From Pedobacter jeongneungensis (GTDB taxonomy: Bacteria > Bacteroidota > Bacteroidia > Sphingobacteriales > Sphingobacteriaceae), in contig NZ_AYMG01000001.1 of assembly GCF_000633455.1 (NCBI RefSeq), positions 62,001-126,000 of the forward strand: a DNA stretch of 64,000 bases. The letters run 5' to 3'. The notes beneath the pieces were generated by a model that had not been told where the DNA came from, ran no database searches, and was given only the letters and a program-made list of their open reading frames with translations. Positions 50,342 through 59,858 of this stretch are shown here, piece after piece. The position numbers and the translations under genes were made by a program. Each line of letters starts with the position of its first letter. The first letter of the stretch is position 1.

Positions 50342-52957
50342 CTACGATTCCAATTCTCTGTCCAAATGTTCGGTAACACGTTGTATGGTATTATCAATCG
50401 TGTTGCTTAAAATAGTTAGGTAAGACCCTTTTTGAGCTGTTTCAATCGCAATTTTCAAGCATTCAGTACTTTTGTTATTAATGATGATTTCTTTATTCGG
50501 ATCAACTTCTTTAATGCCTTTTACCAATAAATCAACAAGCTCTTGCTGTTGTCTTCCGCGTAAATATTTTTCCTGACAAACATAGATTTTATCAAACATC
50601 TGTGCAGAAATACGGGCTGTTTCGATAATGTCCTCATCTCTTCTATCGCCTGTTGCCGAAATGATGCCAACATGCTCAGTAGCCTCTACGCCCTGTAAGA
50701 AACCTTTTACCCCATTAAATCCATCCGGATTGTGCGCAAAGTCTACCAGAACTTTAAAGTCTTTAAACCTGAAAATGTTCATCCTTCCCGGTGTATGTGC
50801 TGCCGAAGGGATAAAGGTCTCTAACGATAAACGGATATCCTCTGGTTTATAGCCCCATAAATATGTAGCTAGTGTTGCTGCAAGCACATTCTGGATCATA
50901 AAGTTTACCGAACCACCAAATGTTAAAGGAATATGCGTGGCTTTATCAACCCTTAATTTCCAGTCTCCTGTTTTAATGGTAATAAATCCGTTTTCATAAA
51001 TAGCCGCAATACCACCTTTTCTGCAATGCTCTTTAATCACCGGATTATTTTCATCCATACTAAAATATGCAACATTACACCTGGCATCTTTACCAATGCG
51101 TACGCAATAACCATTATCAGCATTTAATACTGCCCAGCCTTTACGGCGTACCGCGCCGATTACAACTGCCTTAACACGGGTTAAATCGTCAAGGTTGTGG
51201 ATGTCTGAAATCCCAAGGTGATCTTCCTGAATATTGGTTACTACACCTATATCGCAAGCATTAAAGCCCAAACCAGCCCTTAAAATTCCACCACGGGCAG
51301 TTTCTAAAACAGCAAACTCAACCGTAGGGTCTTTTAAAATAAATTCTGCACTTACCGGTCCGGTGGTATCGCCTTTCATCAACATGGTGTTGTGCACATA
51401 CACACCATCGCTGGTGGTAAAACCTACACGTTTACCGTTACTTCGGATAATGTGTGCAATTAAACGTGTGGTTGTGGTTTTTCCGTTTGTTCCGGTTACG
51501 GCAATAATCGGGATCTGTGATAATTTTCCCTGCGGATAAAGCATATCGATAACCGATGCTGCAACGTTTCTTGGCAAGCCTTCACTTGGCGCCAGGTGCA
51601 TCCTGAATCCAGGCGCAGCGTTAACCTCTAAAACCACTCCGCCATTTTCGGTTAAGGGCTGCGTAAGGTTTTGCGCCATAATATCGATACCGCAAATATC
51701 CAGTCCGATTACCCTCGAAATCCTTTCACAGATAAAAATATTCTGTGGGTGAACAATATCGGTTACATCAATAGATGTTCCTCCCGTGCTTAAATTTGCG
51801 GTTGATTTTAAATAAACCACTTCTCCTTTTTCAGGAATCGTTTCTAAAGTATATTCTTTTTTAGCCAAAAGATCCAAAGTATCACGGTCTACAGCTATTT
51901 CTGTTAATACATTTTCATGTCCGTAACCACGGCGTGGATCCTCGTTTTCTTTATCAATAAGCTCTTGAATGGTGTGAATTCCGTTTCCTCTTACATGTGC
52001 GGGATCGCGTTGTGCCGCTGCAATCACTTTATGATCGATTACCAATACACGAAAATCGTAGCCGGTAATAAATTTTTCTATAATTACCCTTCTCGAATAA
52101 GTTTTGGCATATTCAAAAGCTGCCAACGCATCCTCCATGGTTTTTACGTTGATGGTTGCACCTTTACCATGATTGCCATCCAGTGGTTTAAAAACCAAAG
52201 GAAACCCTACTTTTTTAACTGATGCTTCGAGGTCATCAACATTTGAAATGGTTACACCCGATGCTACAGGAATTGCAGCTTCAGTAAGCAAGCGTTTTGT
52301 TTCTTCTTTATTACTGGCAATATCTACTGCAATGCTACTGGTTTTTTCGGTCATGGTGGCCCTAAAACGAACCTGGTTTTTACCATATCCCAATTGCACC
52401 AGAGAGCTTTTGTTTAGCCTGATCCAGGGAATACTTCTGCTTACAGCCTCTTCTACAATTGAAGCTGTACTTGGCCCCAGGGCTTCCAGTTCACGCATTT
52501 CCTTCATCCTGCGGATATCGTGCTCTAAATCATACTCTTCATTATTGATCAAAGCCTCGGCAATTCTTACTGCTGCTTCGGCCGAGTAAACGCCTACTTT
52601 CTCTTCCAGGTAACTGAAAACTACATTGTAAATGCCCTCCGTTTTGGTCATGCGTGTTCTGCCAAAACCAGTATCCATGCCCGCCAAAGTCTGTATTTCC
52701 AGCGCAATATGCTCAATTACGTGGCCCATCCAGGTGCCTTCTTTTACGCGGGTAAAAAAACCACCTTCAACGCCCTTAGAACAGCGATGCGTAAACATGC
52801 TTGGCAACAGTTTCTCTATCCTTTCACCAAAACCCTCTATCACATTTGTTGGCCTTTGTTCTAAATCTTCTAAATCCAACCGCATCTGGATCAATTTCTT
52901 CCGGCTAATCGACCATATATTTGGCCCTCTTAATACTTGTATGTTTAATATCTTCAT
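50342..52957 (-). CDS. cphA: Cyanophycin synthetase
   Basis: Polymerises aspartate and arginine into cyanophycin without ribosomes. 871 residues with the usual three parts: an N-terminal domain with RCSKGVEGGF and WMGHVIEHIALEIQ (residues 50-110), an ATP-grasp domain that adds one amino acid (FPLVFKPLDGNHGKGATIN near 255, then VLEVNAAPGFRMHL near 450) and a Mur-ligase-like domain with GTNGKT at 489-494 and FAHNPDGF. Nothing is truncated. It is divergent from cphB across a 293-bp gap, giving a synthesis/breakdown pair. Confidence 0.96.
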   Translation of the reverse strand: MKILNIQVLRGPNIWSISRKKLIQMRLDLEDLEQRPTNVIEGFGERIEKLLPSMFTHRCSKGVEGGFFTRVKEGTWMGHVIEHIALEIQTLAGMDTGFGRTRMTKTEGIYNVVFSYLEEKVGVYSAEAAVRIAEALINNEEYDLEHDIRRMKEMRELEALGPSTASIVEEAVSRSIPWIRLNKSSLVQLGYGKNQVRFRATMTEKTSSIAVDIASNKEETKRLLTEAAIPVASGVTISNVDDLEASVKKVGFPLVFKPLDGNHGKGATINVKTMEDALAAFEYAKTYSRRVIIEKFITGYDFRVLVIDHKVIAAAQRDPAHVRGNGIHTIQELIDKENEDPRRGYGHENVLTEIAVDRDTLDLLAKKEYTLETIPEKGEVVYLKSTANLSTGGTSIDVTDIVHPQNIFICERISRVIGLDICGIDIMAQNLTQPLTENGGVVLEVNAAPGFRMHLAPSEGLPRNVAASVIDMLYPQGKLSQIPIIAVTGTNGKTTTTRLIAHIIRSNGKRVGFTTSDGVYVHNTMLMKGDTTGPVSAEFILKDPTVEFAVLETARGGILRAGLGFNACDIGVVTNIQEDHLGISDIHNLDDLTRVKAVVIGAVRRKGWAVLNADNGYCVRIGKDARCNVAYFSMDENNPVIKEHCRKGGIAAIYENGFITIKTGDWKLRVDKATHIPLTFGGSVNFMIQNVLAATLATYLWGYKPEDIRLSLETFIPSAAHTPGRMNIFRFKDFKVLVDFAHNPDGFNGVKGFLQGVEATEHVGIISATGDRRDEDIIETARISAQMFDKIYVCQEKYLRGRQQQELVDLLVKGIKEVDPNKEIIINNKSTECLKIAIETAQKGSYLTILSNTIDNTIQRVTEHLDRELES

Positions 52958-53250
52958 GTAATGTTTTGTTCGTTTTTTAATTTAACAAGGGTTTGGGACA
53001 GCCTTTTTAATTCAATTTTGAGAATGAAATTGATGACTGTAAAATATGCATTTATTTTGAAATTAGACGTCCCATTTACGTAAATCAATTTTAACACGTA
53101 TTTGTTTTATTTTCAAGCACTATTACGTTAATTTTAGGTTAGATTATTTTAACGTTTGTTAATAAATTGAATATTATTGACAAAAAAAGTCGTGTTTTTT
53201 ATCTTAAGCCTATATATTTGGGTTTTTTGATACAATTATATACACAAAGA
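52958..53250. promoter_or_regulatory. Divergent control region between cphA and cphB
   Basis: 293 bp, very AT-rich, no gene. On the plus strand a TATATTTG box at 53213-53220 lies 31 nt before the cphB start codon, but no TTG is found at the right distance. A TTG start for cphB further upstream is rejected. I see no clear palindrome for an arginine- or nitrogen-responsive regulator. Confidence 0.35.
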
Positions 53251-54126
53251 ATGGTTCCGAAAGGTAAACTCATCATCATTGGTGGCGCAATAAACACCGG
53301 TAGCTTCGCAGAAACGCAATTTGGACTACCTGAAAACATGAACTTTTTTGAGCGTGGGATTTTAAAAAGGATTACTACAGAATCAATTAAAGATACCCAA
53401 TCACGTTTCGAGATCATCACCACCGCATCATTAATGCCTGAAAAAGTTGGTGAAGAATACATCAAGGCTTATGCACAATTGGATGTTCATAATGTTGGTG
53501 TGTTAAATATCACCAACCGTGAGGAAGCAAATTCTAACGAAAATTATGAGCGTATCAAAGCGGCCGAAGTAATCATTTTTACCGGTGGCGATCAACTTCG
53601 TCTTTCATCCATTTTTGGAGGTACAAAAATCCACCAGATCCTGTTAGAAAAATATAGAAATGAACCTGTGGTAATTGCAGGTACATCCGCAGGAGCGGCC
53701 GCAAGTTCTAAAAATATGATTTACCAGGGCAGCAGTAAAGATGCCTTACTTAAAGGTGAAGTTAAAATTACCGGTGGATTAGGTTTTATCGATGATGTTA
53801 TTGTAGATACCCACTTTGTACAACGCGGTAGGATTGGTCGTTTGTTATATGCAGCAGCCAGTAATCCAGGTATTTTAGGCATTGGTTTAGGTGAAGATAC
53901 TGGTCTTTTTATATCAGACGGGCATACCATGGAAGCCATTGGCTCAGGTATGGTAATTTTGGTTGATGGCCGTAATATGGCCGATACCAATTTAACCGAT
54001 GTAGAAATGGGCCAACCGGTTTCGATAAAAAACATGGTGGTACACGTAATGTGCGATGGCGACGTTTATGATTTAAATGATCATAGCCTGGTGATCCATC
54101 ACCCTAAGGTTATTCCCATAGCATAG
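53251..54126 (+). CDS. cphB: Cyanophycinase
   Basis: Serine exopeptidase of the S51 family that releases beta-Asp-Arg dipeptides from cyanophycin. The ATG (MVPKGKLIIIGGAINTGSF) gives 291 residues, the usual size. The nucleophile is S146 in VIAGTSAGAAASS, with the oxyanion loop and the later GGLGFIDDVIVDTHFVQRGR, which is typical of CphB rather than peptidase E. No signal peptide, so intracellular. It pairs with cphA and is followed 112 bp later by an isoaspartyl peptidase that would finish the breakdown. Confidence 0.95.
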   Translation: MVPKGKLIIIGGAINTGSFAETQFGLPENMNFFERGILKRITTESIKDTQSRFEIITTASLMPEKVGEEYIKAYAQLDVHNVGVLNITNREEANSNENYERIKAAEVIIFTGGDQLRLSSIFGGTKIHQILLEKYRNEPVVIAGTSAGAAASSKNMIYQGSSKDALLKGEVKITGGLGFIDDVIVDTHFVQRGRIGRLLYAAASNPGILGIGLGEDTGLFISDGHTMEAIGSGMVILVDGRNMADTNLTDVEMGQPVSIKNMVVHVMCDGDVYDLNDHSLVIHHPKVIPIA

Positions 54127-54238
54127 TTCAGTTAGCAATTAACAGCGGGCGGTTTTCAGTTTAAGTAACTTACATCTTGCTACTCAAATCCTGATACTAC
54201 TTCCTCGACACTTGCTACTAACATCTCAATACTAGAAA

Positions 54239-55081
54239 ATGAAATTAATTATACACGGTGGCTTCTTCAGCGAATCATCTACCAACCAGGAAACAAAAAA
54301 AGCAAAACAGGATGCTTTAGCTTCGATTGTTACGCTTGGACATGAATATTTAAAAACGCATACCGCTTTAGAAACTGTGGTTTATACCGTAGGCTTGTTA
54401 GAAGATAACGAATTGTTTAACGCGGGTATCGGTTCGCAGATCCAAAGTGATGGAAAAGTGAGATTAAGCGCTGCTTTAATGGACGGTAAAACTGAAAAGT
54501 TTAGTGGTGTAATTAATGTAGAAGATGTTAAAAACCCGATCGAAATTGCCCAAAACCTCTTGACTTACGATGACCGTGTGTTAAGTGGCGATGGTGCACA
54601 GCAATTTGCCAGAGCAAATGGATTTGACTATTTCAATCCCATTACGCCACAGCGCCAAACTGAATATGAAGCTAAATTAAACCAGAAAAACAATAAAGGA
54701 ACCGTAGGTTGTGTAGCACTTGATGCCGGTGGAAATTTAGCCGCTGCAACTTCTACAGGAGGTAAAGGATTCGAAATACCATGCCGCGTAAGCGATTCGG
54801 CAACGGTTGCGGGCAATTATGCTAACCAATATGCGGGCATCTCTTGCACGGGTGTTGGCGAAGACATTGTAAGTAGTGCCCTGGCTGCTAAAATCGTTAC
54901 TCGTGTTACCGATGGTTTTTCTTTAAAAGACGCATCAGATAAATCATTCGCCGAACTTAAGGCTTTTGATGGCTTTGCGGGCATTGTAGGCATCACCGCA
55001 GGTGGCGAAGTATACCACTGCGATTCTCATCCATACATGGTTTGGGCATCTTTTGATGTTAATTTACAGGTATTTAGCTAA
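54239..55081 (+). CDS. iaaA: Isoaspartyl peptidase / plant-type L-asparaginase
   Basis: Ntn-hydrolase that splits beta-aspartyl dipeptides such as beta-Asp-Arg. The nucleophile after self-cleavage would be T155 in NNKGTVGCVALD, and GNLAAATSTGG and AGNYANQYAGISCTGVGED follow the family. 280 residues, somewhat shorter than E. coli IaaA. No signal peptide. In this position, after cphB, it probably hydrolyses the dipeptides from cyanophycin, completing a storage cycle: CphA, CphB, this enzyme. Gene symbol by family and context. Confidence 0.9.
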   Translation: MKLIIHGGFFSESSTNQETKKAKQDALASIVTLGHEYLKTHTALETVVYTVGLLEDNELFNAGIGSQIQSDGKVRLSAALMDGKTEKFSGVINVEDVKNPIEIAQNLLTYDDRVLSGDGAQQFARANGFDYFNPITPQRQTEYEAKLNQKNNKGTVGCVALDAGGNLAAATSTGGKGFEIPCRVSDSATVAGNYANQYAGISCTGVGEDIVSSALAAKIVTRVTDGFSLKDASDKSFAELKAFDGFAGIVGITAGGEVYHCDSHPYMVWASFDVNLQVFS

Positions 55082-55098
55082 TATTAGAATTAAAGTAT

Positions 55099-55106
55099 TA
55101 TTTTTG
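55099..55106 (+). promoter_or_regulatory. -7 box of the TPR-protein gene, 4 nt from the start codon
   Basis: TATTTTTG matches TAnnTTTG and is followed by TTGC and then the ATG, the same 4-nt spacing as for tadA and the GH130 gene. Confidence 0.5.
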
Positions 55107-55110
55107 TTGC

Positions 55111-55794
55111 ATGACCAAAATTGTACTGGCTTTAATCGGCCTTTTTGCATCGTTACAACTTCAGGCTCAAAATATAGACAAAACAGACATCCAGGAACCC
55201 AATGGAGGTAGTGCTATTAATATAGCGGTATCTAAATTTGATCTGGAAGACGGGAATTCTTTTTTTGAAGAAGCTGAAGATTTAGAGCGAAAAGGTGATT
55301 ACAATGAAGCCTTAACATTGTTTGGAAAAGCAGCCTTCGAATATAATTCTGTAAAAAACTTCAACAGGTACGGGCAGGCCATCATTAAAATGAGCAGCAT
55401 GCACTACCAATTGGGCCGTTTTACCGATGCAGAACAAATTCTTTTAAATGTTGCCTTAAAAAACTATTCTAAAACAGGCAATAGGGCAGGCATAATGAAT
55501 ACCTACAGCCTTTTAGGCAAAGTTTACCTCGCCAACACAAAATATACCCAATCCATGTGGTTTTACACCCAACAGGGCATCTTGGCTAAACAGTTAAAAA
55601 GCAATAATGCCTATATCGAATCTATTTTGGGTATTGTTCAGGTTAAAATCAAAAAGAAAGATTTTACCCTTGCCTTACGAGATCTAAAATCTGCAGAGTG
55701 GTTAGCCAATTCAATTAAAACTACCCAATATAAAGCACAAATTAAAGATGCCAGGGAAATAATTGCCAGCAAAACCACTACTAAAAAAGGATAA
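55111..55794 (+). CDS. Secreted tetratricopeptide-repeat protein
   Basis: 227 residues with signal peptide MTKIVLALIGLFASLQLQA. The mature part is a run of TPR-like helix pairs (GNSFFEEAEDLERKGDYNEALTLFGKAAFEY near 50-80, IIKMSSMHYQLGRFTDAEQILL, GIMNTYSLLGKVYLANTKYTQSMWFY). TPRs mediate protein contacts; the partner is unknown. Directly after the isoaspartyl peptidase (29 bp) but with its own -7 box. Confidence 0.8.
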   Translation: MTKIVLALIGLFASLQLQAQNIDKTDIQEPNGGSAINIAVSKFDLEDGNSFFEEAEDLERKGDYNEALTLFGKAAFEYNSVKNFNRYGQAIIKMSSMHYQLGRFTDAEQILLNVALKNYSKTGNRAGIMNTYSLLGKVYLANTKYTQSMWFYTQQGILAKQLKSNNAYIESILGIVQVKIKKKDFTLALRDLKSAEWLANSIKTTQYKAQIKDAREIIASKTTTKKG

Positions 55795-55980
55795 TTCAGC
55801 TAAAAGATCTATTTACCCGTAATTTTCTAGAAAGACCTTGAGGTATTGCCTTAAAAGCGCTTATAAGTCTGTATTTAGTCAAATTTTAAATGTTGCACAA
55901 AACAAAAAATATCTCTTAACGTTGTGCTATAAGAAATTGTTAAATAAAAAGCTTTTAGTTAGATTTGATAAAGTTTTAAC

Positions 55981-56010
55981 AAGAGACGGTAATAATGCTG
56001 TCTCTTTTTT
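55981..56010 (+). terminator. Terminator before the Prc-type protease
   Basis: AAGAGAC and GTCTCTT form a 7-bp stem with a 12-nt loop, then a T-rich run. It is about 190 bp after the TPR gene, so it may end that transcript; the gap shows nothing else. Confidence 0.65.
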
Positions 56011-56055
56011 GTTTTTTTGCTAAAATGGTATCATATTGGCTATATAGAATTGGAA

Positions 56056-58245
56056 ATGGATTTTAAATCATTTAAAGAGATGTTAAAGAGAATATTTTTT
56101 GTAATTTTTACCGGAGCCGTACTTGCCTGCCATGCTGCACCTAAAACTCAGCCGATAGTTGAGGGAATTACCAATATAAAGCCGGATCAGCAGCAACAGC
56201 TTGTGATTAAGGAGGTTGTGAATCTGATCGAGAGTTATAATTATAAGAAAATTCAGATTAACGATTCTATATCTTCCATTATTTTAGATAAGTACATCAA
56301 ATCATTAGATCAGGGTAAAAATTATTTCCTTGCATCTGACATCAAAGAATTTGAAAAATACAGATATACTTTAGACGACGATTTTAAAAACGGCGATTTA
56401 AGTGGTCCATTTTTTATCTATAATGTATATGCTAAAAGGCTTAACGAATATTTCACATATTCGCTGACGCAGATTAAAACCAAATTCGATTTTAACCAAA
56501 CCGATACTTATGTGTACGACAGGGAAAAATTACCTTGGCCAGTTTCTACAACTGCCTTAAATGATACCTGGAAGAAACGTGTTAAATACGAGCTGATTAA
56601 CCTTAATTTAGCCGGAACAGCCGAAGCGAAAAATGTAGAAACTTTAACCAAACGTTATCAGAATTTACAGTCGCAAACATCTAAAATGAATAATCAGGAT
56701 GTTTTCCAGATTTTGATGGATGCATTTACAGAATCTATTGATCCACATACCAATTATTTCAATCCAAGCAACGCCGCTGCTTTCAACGAAGATATGTCGC
56801 GCTCTTTTGAAGGTATCGGTGCCCGTTTACAATTGGAAAACGAGGTGGTTAAAATTTCAGAAATCATTGCCGGCGGACCTGCTTTTAAAGGTAAACAATT
56901 AAGTGCTGGCGATCGTATTATTGCTGTAGCACAAGGTGATGGTGAATTTGTTGATGTGGTAGGATGGAGATTGGATAATACGGTATCGAAAATTAAAGGC
57001 CCGAAAGGCACTAAGGTGCGTTTAAAGGTGATTCCGGTTGGAAAAGAAATGTCGTCGAAACCGGTAATTATAGAATTGGTTCGTGATAAAATTGTGTTGG
57101 AAGAAACGTCTGCCAAGAAAAAAGTAAAAACCATCAACAGCAACGGTAAAGACATTAAAATAGGTATCATCACTTTGCCAGCATTTTATGCTGATTTTAA
57201 AGCAGCCAATGCCGGAGATAAAAATTATAAAAGTACCACCCGTGATGTAAGAAAACTGATCGATTCGTTAAAAACTTACGATAAAGTAAATGCCATTGTG
57301 ATGGACTTACGAGGAAACGGTGGTGGTTCTTTGGTTGAAGCTATTTCATTAACAGGTTTATTTATTGATAGAGGTCCTGTAGTGCAGGTAAAAGATTTAC
57401 GTGGTAAAATTGAAGTTGACGAAGACGAAAATAGTGGTGTAGCATGGGATGGTCCTTTTGGTGTAATGGTAGACCGTTTAAGTGCATCAGCATCTGAAAT
57501 TTTTGCCGGAGCCATTCAGGATTATGGCCGTGGTATTATTATGGGTAGCCAAACCTATGGTAAAGGAACCGTTCAATCTTCTATCGATTTAAACAAGCTG
57601 GTAAACCCAAGCATGTTGCAAAGGGTAGCAGGTTTAATTTCTAAAGATAAAACTGTTGGAACATCACCTAGCAGCGCCAGTGCTGCTGATATTAACTTAG
57701 GTCAGATCAATTTAACCATGGCTAAATTTTACCGTGTAGCAGGTAGCAGTACACAACATAAAGGGGTAACACCTGATGTTGTTTTCCCTTCTATTTATCC
57801 GATGGATAAAATTGGTGAGGATACTGAGCCATCTGCTTTGCCATGGGACGTAATTCCAAGTTCTAACTTTAAGGCTGTTGCCAATTTAACTGCTGTTAAA
57901 GCCCAGCTGACAAAAAATAGCGAACAACGTATCGCAAACTCTTTAGATTTCAAATACCTTAAACAGGATATCGCAGATCTTAAAAAACGTGATAATGAAG
58001 TTTCTGTAACCTTAAACGAAGCCAAGCTTAAAGCAGAACGCGAGGCTCAGGAAGCTAAAACCTTAGCAAGACAAAATGAATTAAGGGCCTTAAGAGGATT
58101 ACCTGCAATTAAAAAAGGAGATAAAGTAACCAAGCAAGATGCATTCGATTTTATTGAAGACGAATCGTTAAGAGTAATGGGCGATTTTATGCAGCAATCA
58201 GGCAGTTATGTAATGAACTTAGGTTTGATGCCAAAGAATAACTAA
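56056..58245 (+). CDS. prc: S41 carboxy-terminal processing protease (Prc/Tsp)
   Basis: 729 residues from the ATG (MDFKSFKEMLKRIFFVIFTG); an upstream TTG or the internal ATG at 56080 are other possible starts. An N-terminal signal or anchor runs to about residue 35. It has a helical lid domain, a PDZ domain (FEGIGARLQLENEVVKISEIIAGGPA at about 250-330) and an S41 core with the Ser-Lys dyad 25 residues apart, as in E. coli Prc (S478 in RLSASASE, K503 in TYGKGTV). The C-terminal region fits DUF3340. Degrades periplasmic substrates with exposed C-termini. Confidence 0.93.
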   Translation: MDFKSFKEMLKRIFFVIFTGAVLACHAAPKTQPIVEGITNIKPDQQQQLVIKEVVNLIESYNYKKIQINDSISSIILDKYIKSLDQGKNYFLASDIKEFEKYRYTLDDDFKNGDLSGPFFIYNVYAKRLNEYFTYSLTQIKTKFDFNQTDTYVYDREKLPWPVSTTALNDTWKKRVKYELINLNLAGTAEAKNVETLTKRYQNLQSQTSKMNNQDVFQILMDAFTESIDPHTNYFNPSNAAAFNEDMSRSFEGIGARLQLENEVVKISEIIAGGPAFKGKQLSAGDRIIAVAQGDGEFVDVVGWRLDNTVSKIKGPKGTKVRLKVIPVGKEMSSKPVIIELVRDKIVLEETSAKKKVKTINSNGKDIKIGIITLPAFYADFKAANAGDKNYKSTTRDVRKLIDSLKTYDKVNAIVMDLRGNGGGSLVEAISLTGLFIDRGPVVQVKDLRGKIEVDEDENSGVAWDGPFGVMVDRLSASASEIFAGAIQDYGRGIIMGSQTYGKGTVQSSIDLNKLVNPSMLQRVAGLISKDKTVGTSPSSASAADINLGQINLTMAKFYRVAGSSTQHKGVTPDVVFPSIYPMDKIGEDTEPSALPWDVIPSSNFKAVANLTAVKAQLTKNSEQRIANSLDFKYLKQDIADLKKRDNEVSVTLNEAKLKAEREAQEAKTLARQNELRALRGLPAIKKGDKVTKQDAFDFIEDESLRVMGDFMQQSGSYVMNLGLMPKNN

Positions 58246-58267
58246 TTCAGAAATATATTTAAAGCAT

Positions 58268-58300
58268 AAGTCCTCTTTAGTTTCCAACTAAAGAGGACTT
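58268..58300 (+). terminator. Terminator after prc
   Basis: AAGTCCTCTTTAGTT and AACTAAAGAGGACTT form a perfect 15-bp stem, loop TCC, followed by TTTT. Confidence 0.9.
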
Positions 58301-58311
58301 TTTTATTCTAG

Positions 58312-58600
58312 ACCTATGAGGTTTGATATGCAGGTTGCCTACTAAACCTCATAGGTTTAAATTTCGATAATTTTATAGTGTCAGATAGAAACATCTTAAA
58401 CACTAATAAAAAACCTATGAGGTTCGATATTCAGTTGGCCTATCAAACCTCATAGGTCTAAATTTCGATAATTTTATAGTGACCGATAGAAACATCTTAA
58501 ACACTAATAAAAAACCTATGAGGTTTGATATACAGGTTGCCCATTAAACCTCATAGGTCTAAATCGATATTCAGTTGGCCTATCAAACCTTATAGGTCTA
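58312..58600. repeat. 101-bp tandem repeat with an internal palindrome
   Basis: Copies begin at 58312, 58413 and 58514 with ACCTATGAGGTT, exactly 101 bp apart; the third is cut short and followed by a partial fourth half-unit ending near 58600. Each unit holds a 13-bp inverted repeat (ACCTATGAGGTTT paired with AAACCTCATAGGT; 58312-58324 with 58344-58356 in copy 1), then TTTCGATAATTTTATAGTG and AACATCTTAAACACTAATAA. Divergence between copies is a few bases. Not a CRISPR: the 'spacers' are also repeated. Confidence 0.85.
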
Positions 58601-58618
58601 TTTTATAATTAAAACAGT

Positions 58619-59557
58619 TTATTTCTTCCCTGATGGCTCGGTTTGTTTATTTAACTGCATGGCCATCATCTCTTTCATGGTCTTATTCATCCCATCTGCA
58701 CTACCATCAAGGAAAATTACATTACCATCTCCATTTTCTGCAAAGTGCTTGATTGATTCGGTCCACATGGTAAATAAGATTACTGAAATATCCAGATTAG
58801 CCTGTTCCATTTCCTGGGCAGCTTTGCTCATACCATGCGCAACCTCTGCACGGAATAAAGCAATACCCTGTCCACGTAACTGAGCTGCTTCTCGCTCGGC
58901 CGTTGCAGCAATCTTAATCGCATTACCATCTGCTTCTGCAGCTTTGGTTTTCGTAATCAGTAAAGCCTGACCTTCATTCTCAGCAGCTGCTTTTAAGTTA
59001 TTCGACGCTACTACACGGCTCATGGAGCGCATAATTTCTTCATCAAAAGTAATATCATTCAGCTGAAGATCCTGTAGGTGATAACCCCAGCCATCTAAAA
59101 CCTGATCAATCTGTTCTTTAACATGGAGTACAATTTCATTACGTTGAGCCAGTACGTTTGCCTGCTTCTGTGTGGCTACATAAGCACGAATTGAACCTTC
59201 AATGGTCCTGATTAACGCTTGCATCAGGTTGGTGGCATCTACGAATTTAAATGCTACATTTTTAATGGTCTCTTCATCCTGATTTACCACAGAATATAAA
59301 AGCATGGCTTTAAAATATACATTCGCCTGATCTTGTGTTACCGCCTGGAACGAAAGCTCTACTGAACGGTTCTGAATCGAAATGCGAGAATAAATCTGCT
59401 CTATTAATGGGATTTTAAAATTTAAACCTGGTCTTAACTGACGGCGGTACTTACCGAAAACTGTTACCACCGCGATGGTTCCCTGTTTAACGGTAACGAA
59501 CGAGCTAAGTAGGATAATAAATGCTACAATAGCTACAACGTAAATGGTGTATTGCAT
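58619..59557 (-). CDS. SPFH / band 7 (slipin-like) membrane protein
   Basis: 312 residues. One N-terminal membrane helix (YTIYVVAIVAFIILLSSFV), the SPFH domain (VTVKQGTIAVVTVFGKYRRQLRPGLNFKIPLIEQIY through about residue 190, key residues G-V-G-PG-F-P), then a coiled-coil stretch (AAENEGQALLITKTKAAEADGNAIKIAA). Members form membrane rings and shield proteins from proteases or lipids. Convergent with the prc gene, with the repeat array between them. Exact subfamily not set. Confidence 0.88.
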   Translation of the reverse strand: MQYTIYVVAIVAFIILLSSFVTVKQGTIAVVTVFGKYRRQLRPGLNFKIPLIEQIYSRISIQNRSVELSFQAVTQDQANVYFKAMLLYSVVNQDEETIKNVAFKFVDATNLMQALIRTIEGSIRAYVATQKQANVLAQRNEIVLHVKEQIDQVLDGWGYHLQDLQLNDITFDEEIMRSMSRVVASNNLKAAAENEGQALLITKTKAAEADGNAIKIAATAEREAAQLRGQGIALFRAEVAHGMSKAAQEMEQANLDISVILFTMWTESIKHFAENGDGNVIFLDGSADGMNKTMKEMMAMQLNKQTEPSGKK

Positions 59558-59651
59558 AATTAGATTTTTTTATGAAGTTATAAAAAAATAAACACAAACG
59601 ATTAATACTCCATTTTACAGCGCTCAAACAAAAGCCTGAAAATTTTGTCTT

Positions 59652-59855
59652 ATGTTAAAAAATAGAATCATGAACGTAAAACGTACTTTTGGAACAGTAT
59701 TAACCATATTAGGTATAATCGGCTTAATTTATGCCGGATATGGCTTTGTAAACCACAGTCAAAATACTAGGGGACTGATGGTTTATGGTATCATCGGACT
59801 GATATTTTTTGTTTCAGGGATCGGTTTGGTGAAGAATACGAAGGATGAGAGTTAG
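59652..59855 (+). CDS. Small two-helix membrane protein
   Basis: 67 residues, two hydrophobic helices (FGTVLTILGIIGLIYAGYGF and MVYGIIGLIFFVSGIGLV). The first ATG is used here; the second at 59670 (MNVKRTFG) fits equally well, and the leader is short in both. No family is recognised. Its end is 3 bp from the convergent membrane protein's stop. Confidence 0.55.
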   Translation: MLKNRIMNVKRTFGTVLTILGIIGLIYAGYGFVNHSQNTRGLMVYGIIGLIFFVSGIGLVKNTKDES

Positions 59856-59858
59856 AGG

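Noticed and set aside
53167..53250. TTG start extending cyanophycinase by 28 residues
   Set aside because: The extension covers the -7 box and is not conserved-looking; the ATG at 53251 starts the family's MVPKGKLIIIGG.
55838..56023. 61-codon frame between the TPR gene and prc
   Set aside because: No start context or family, and it runs through the terminator hairpin at 55981-56006.
58312..58600. CRISPR array
   Set aside because: The parts between the palindromes are repeated as well, the period is 101 bp, and no cas gene is in the window.
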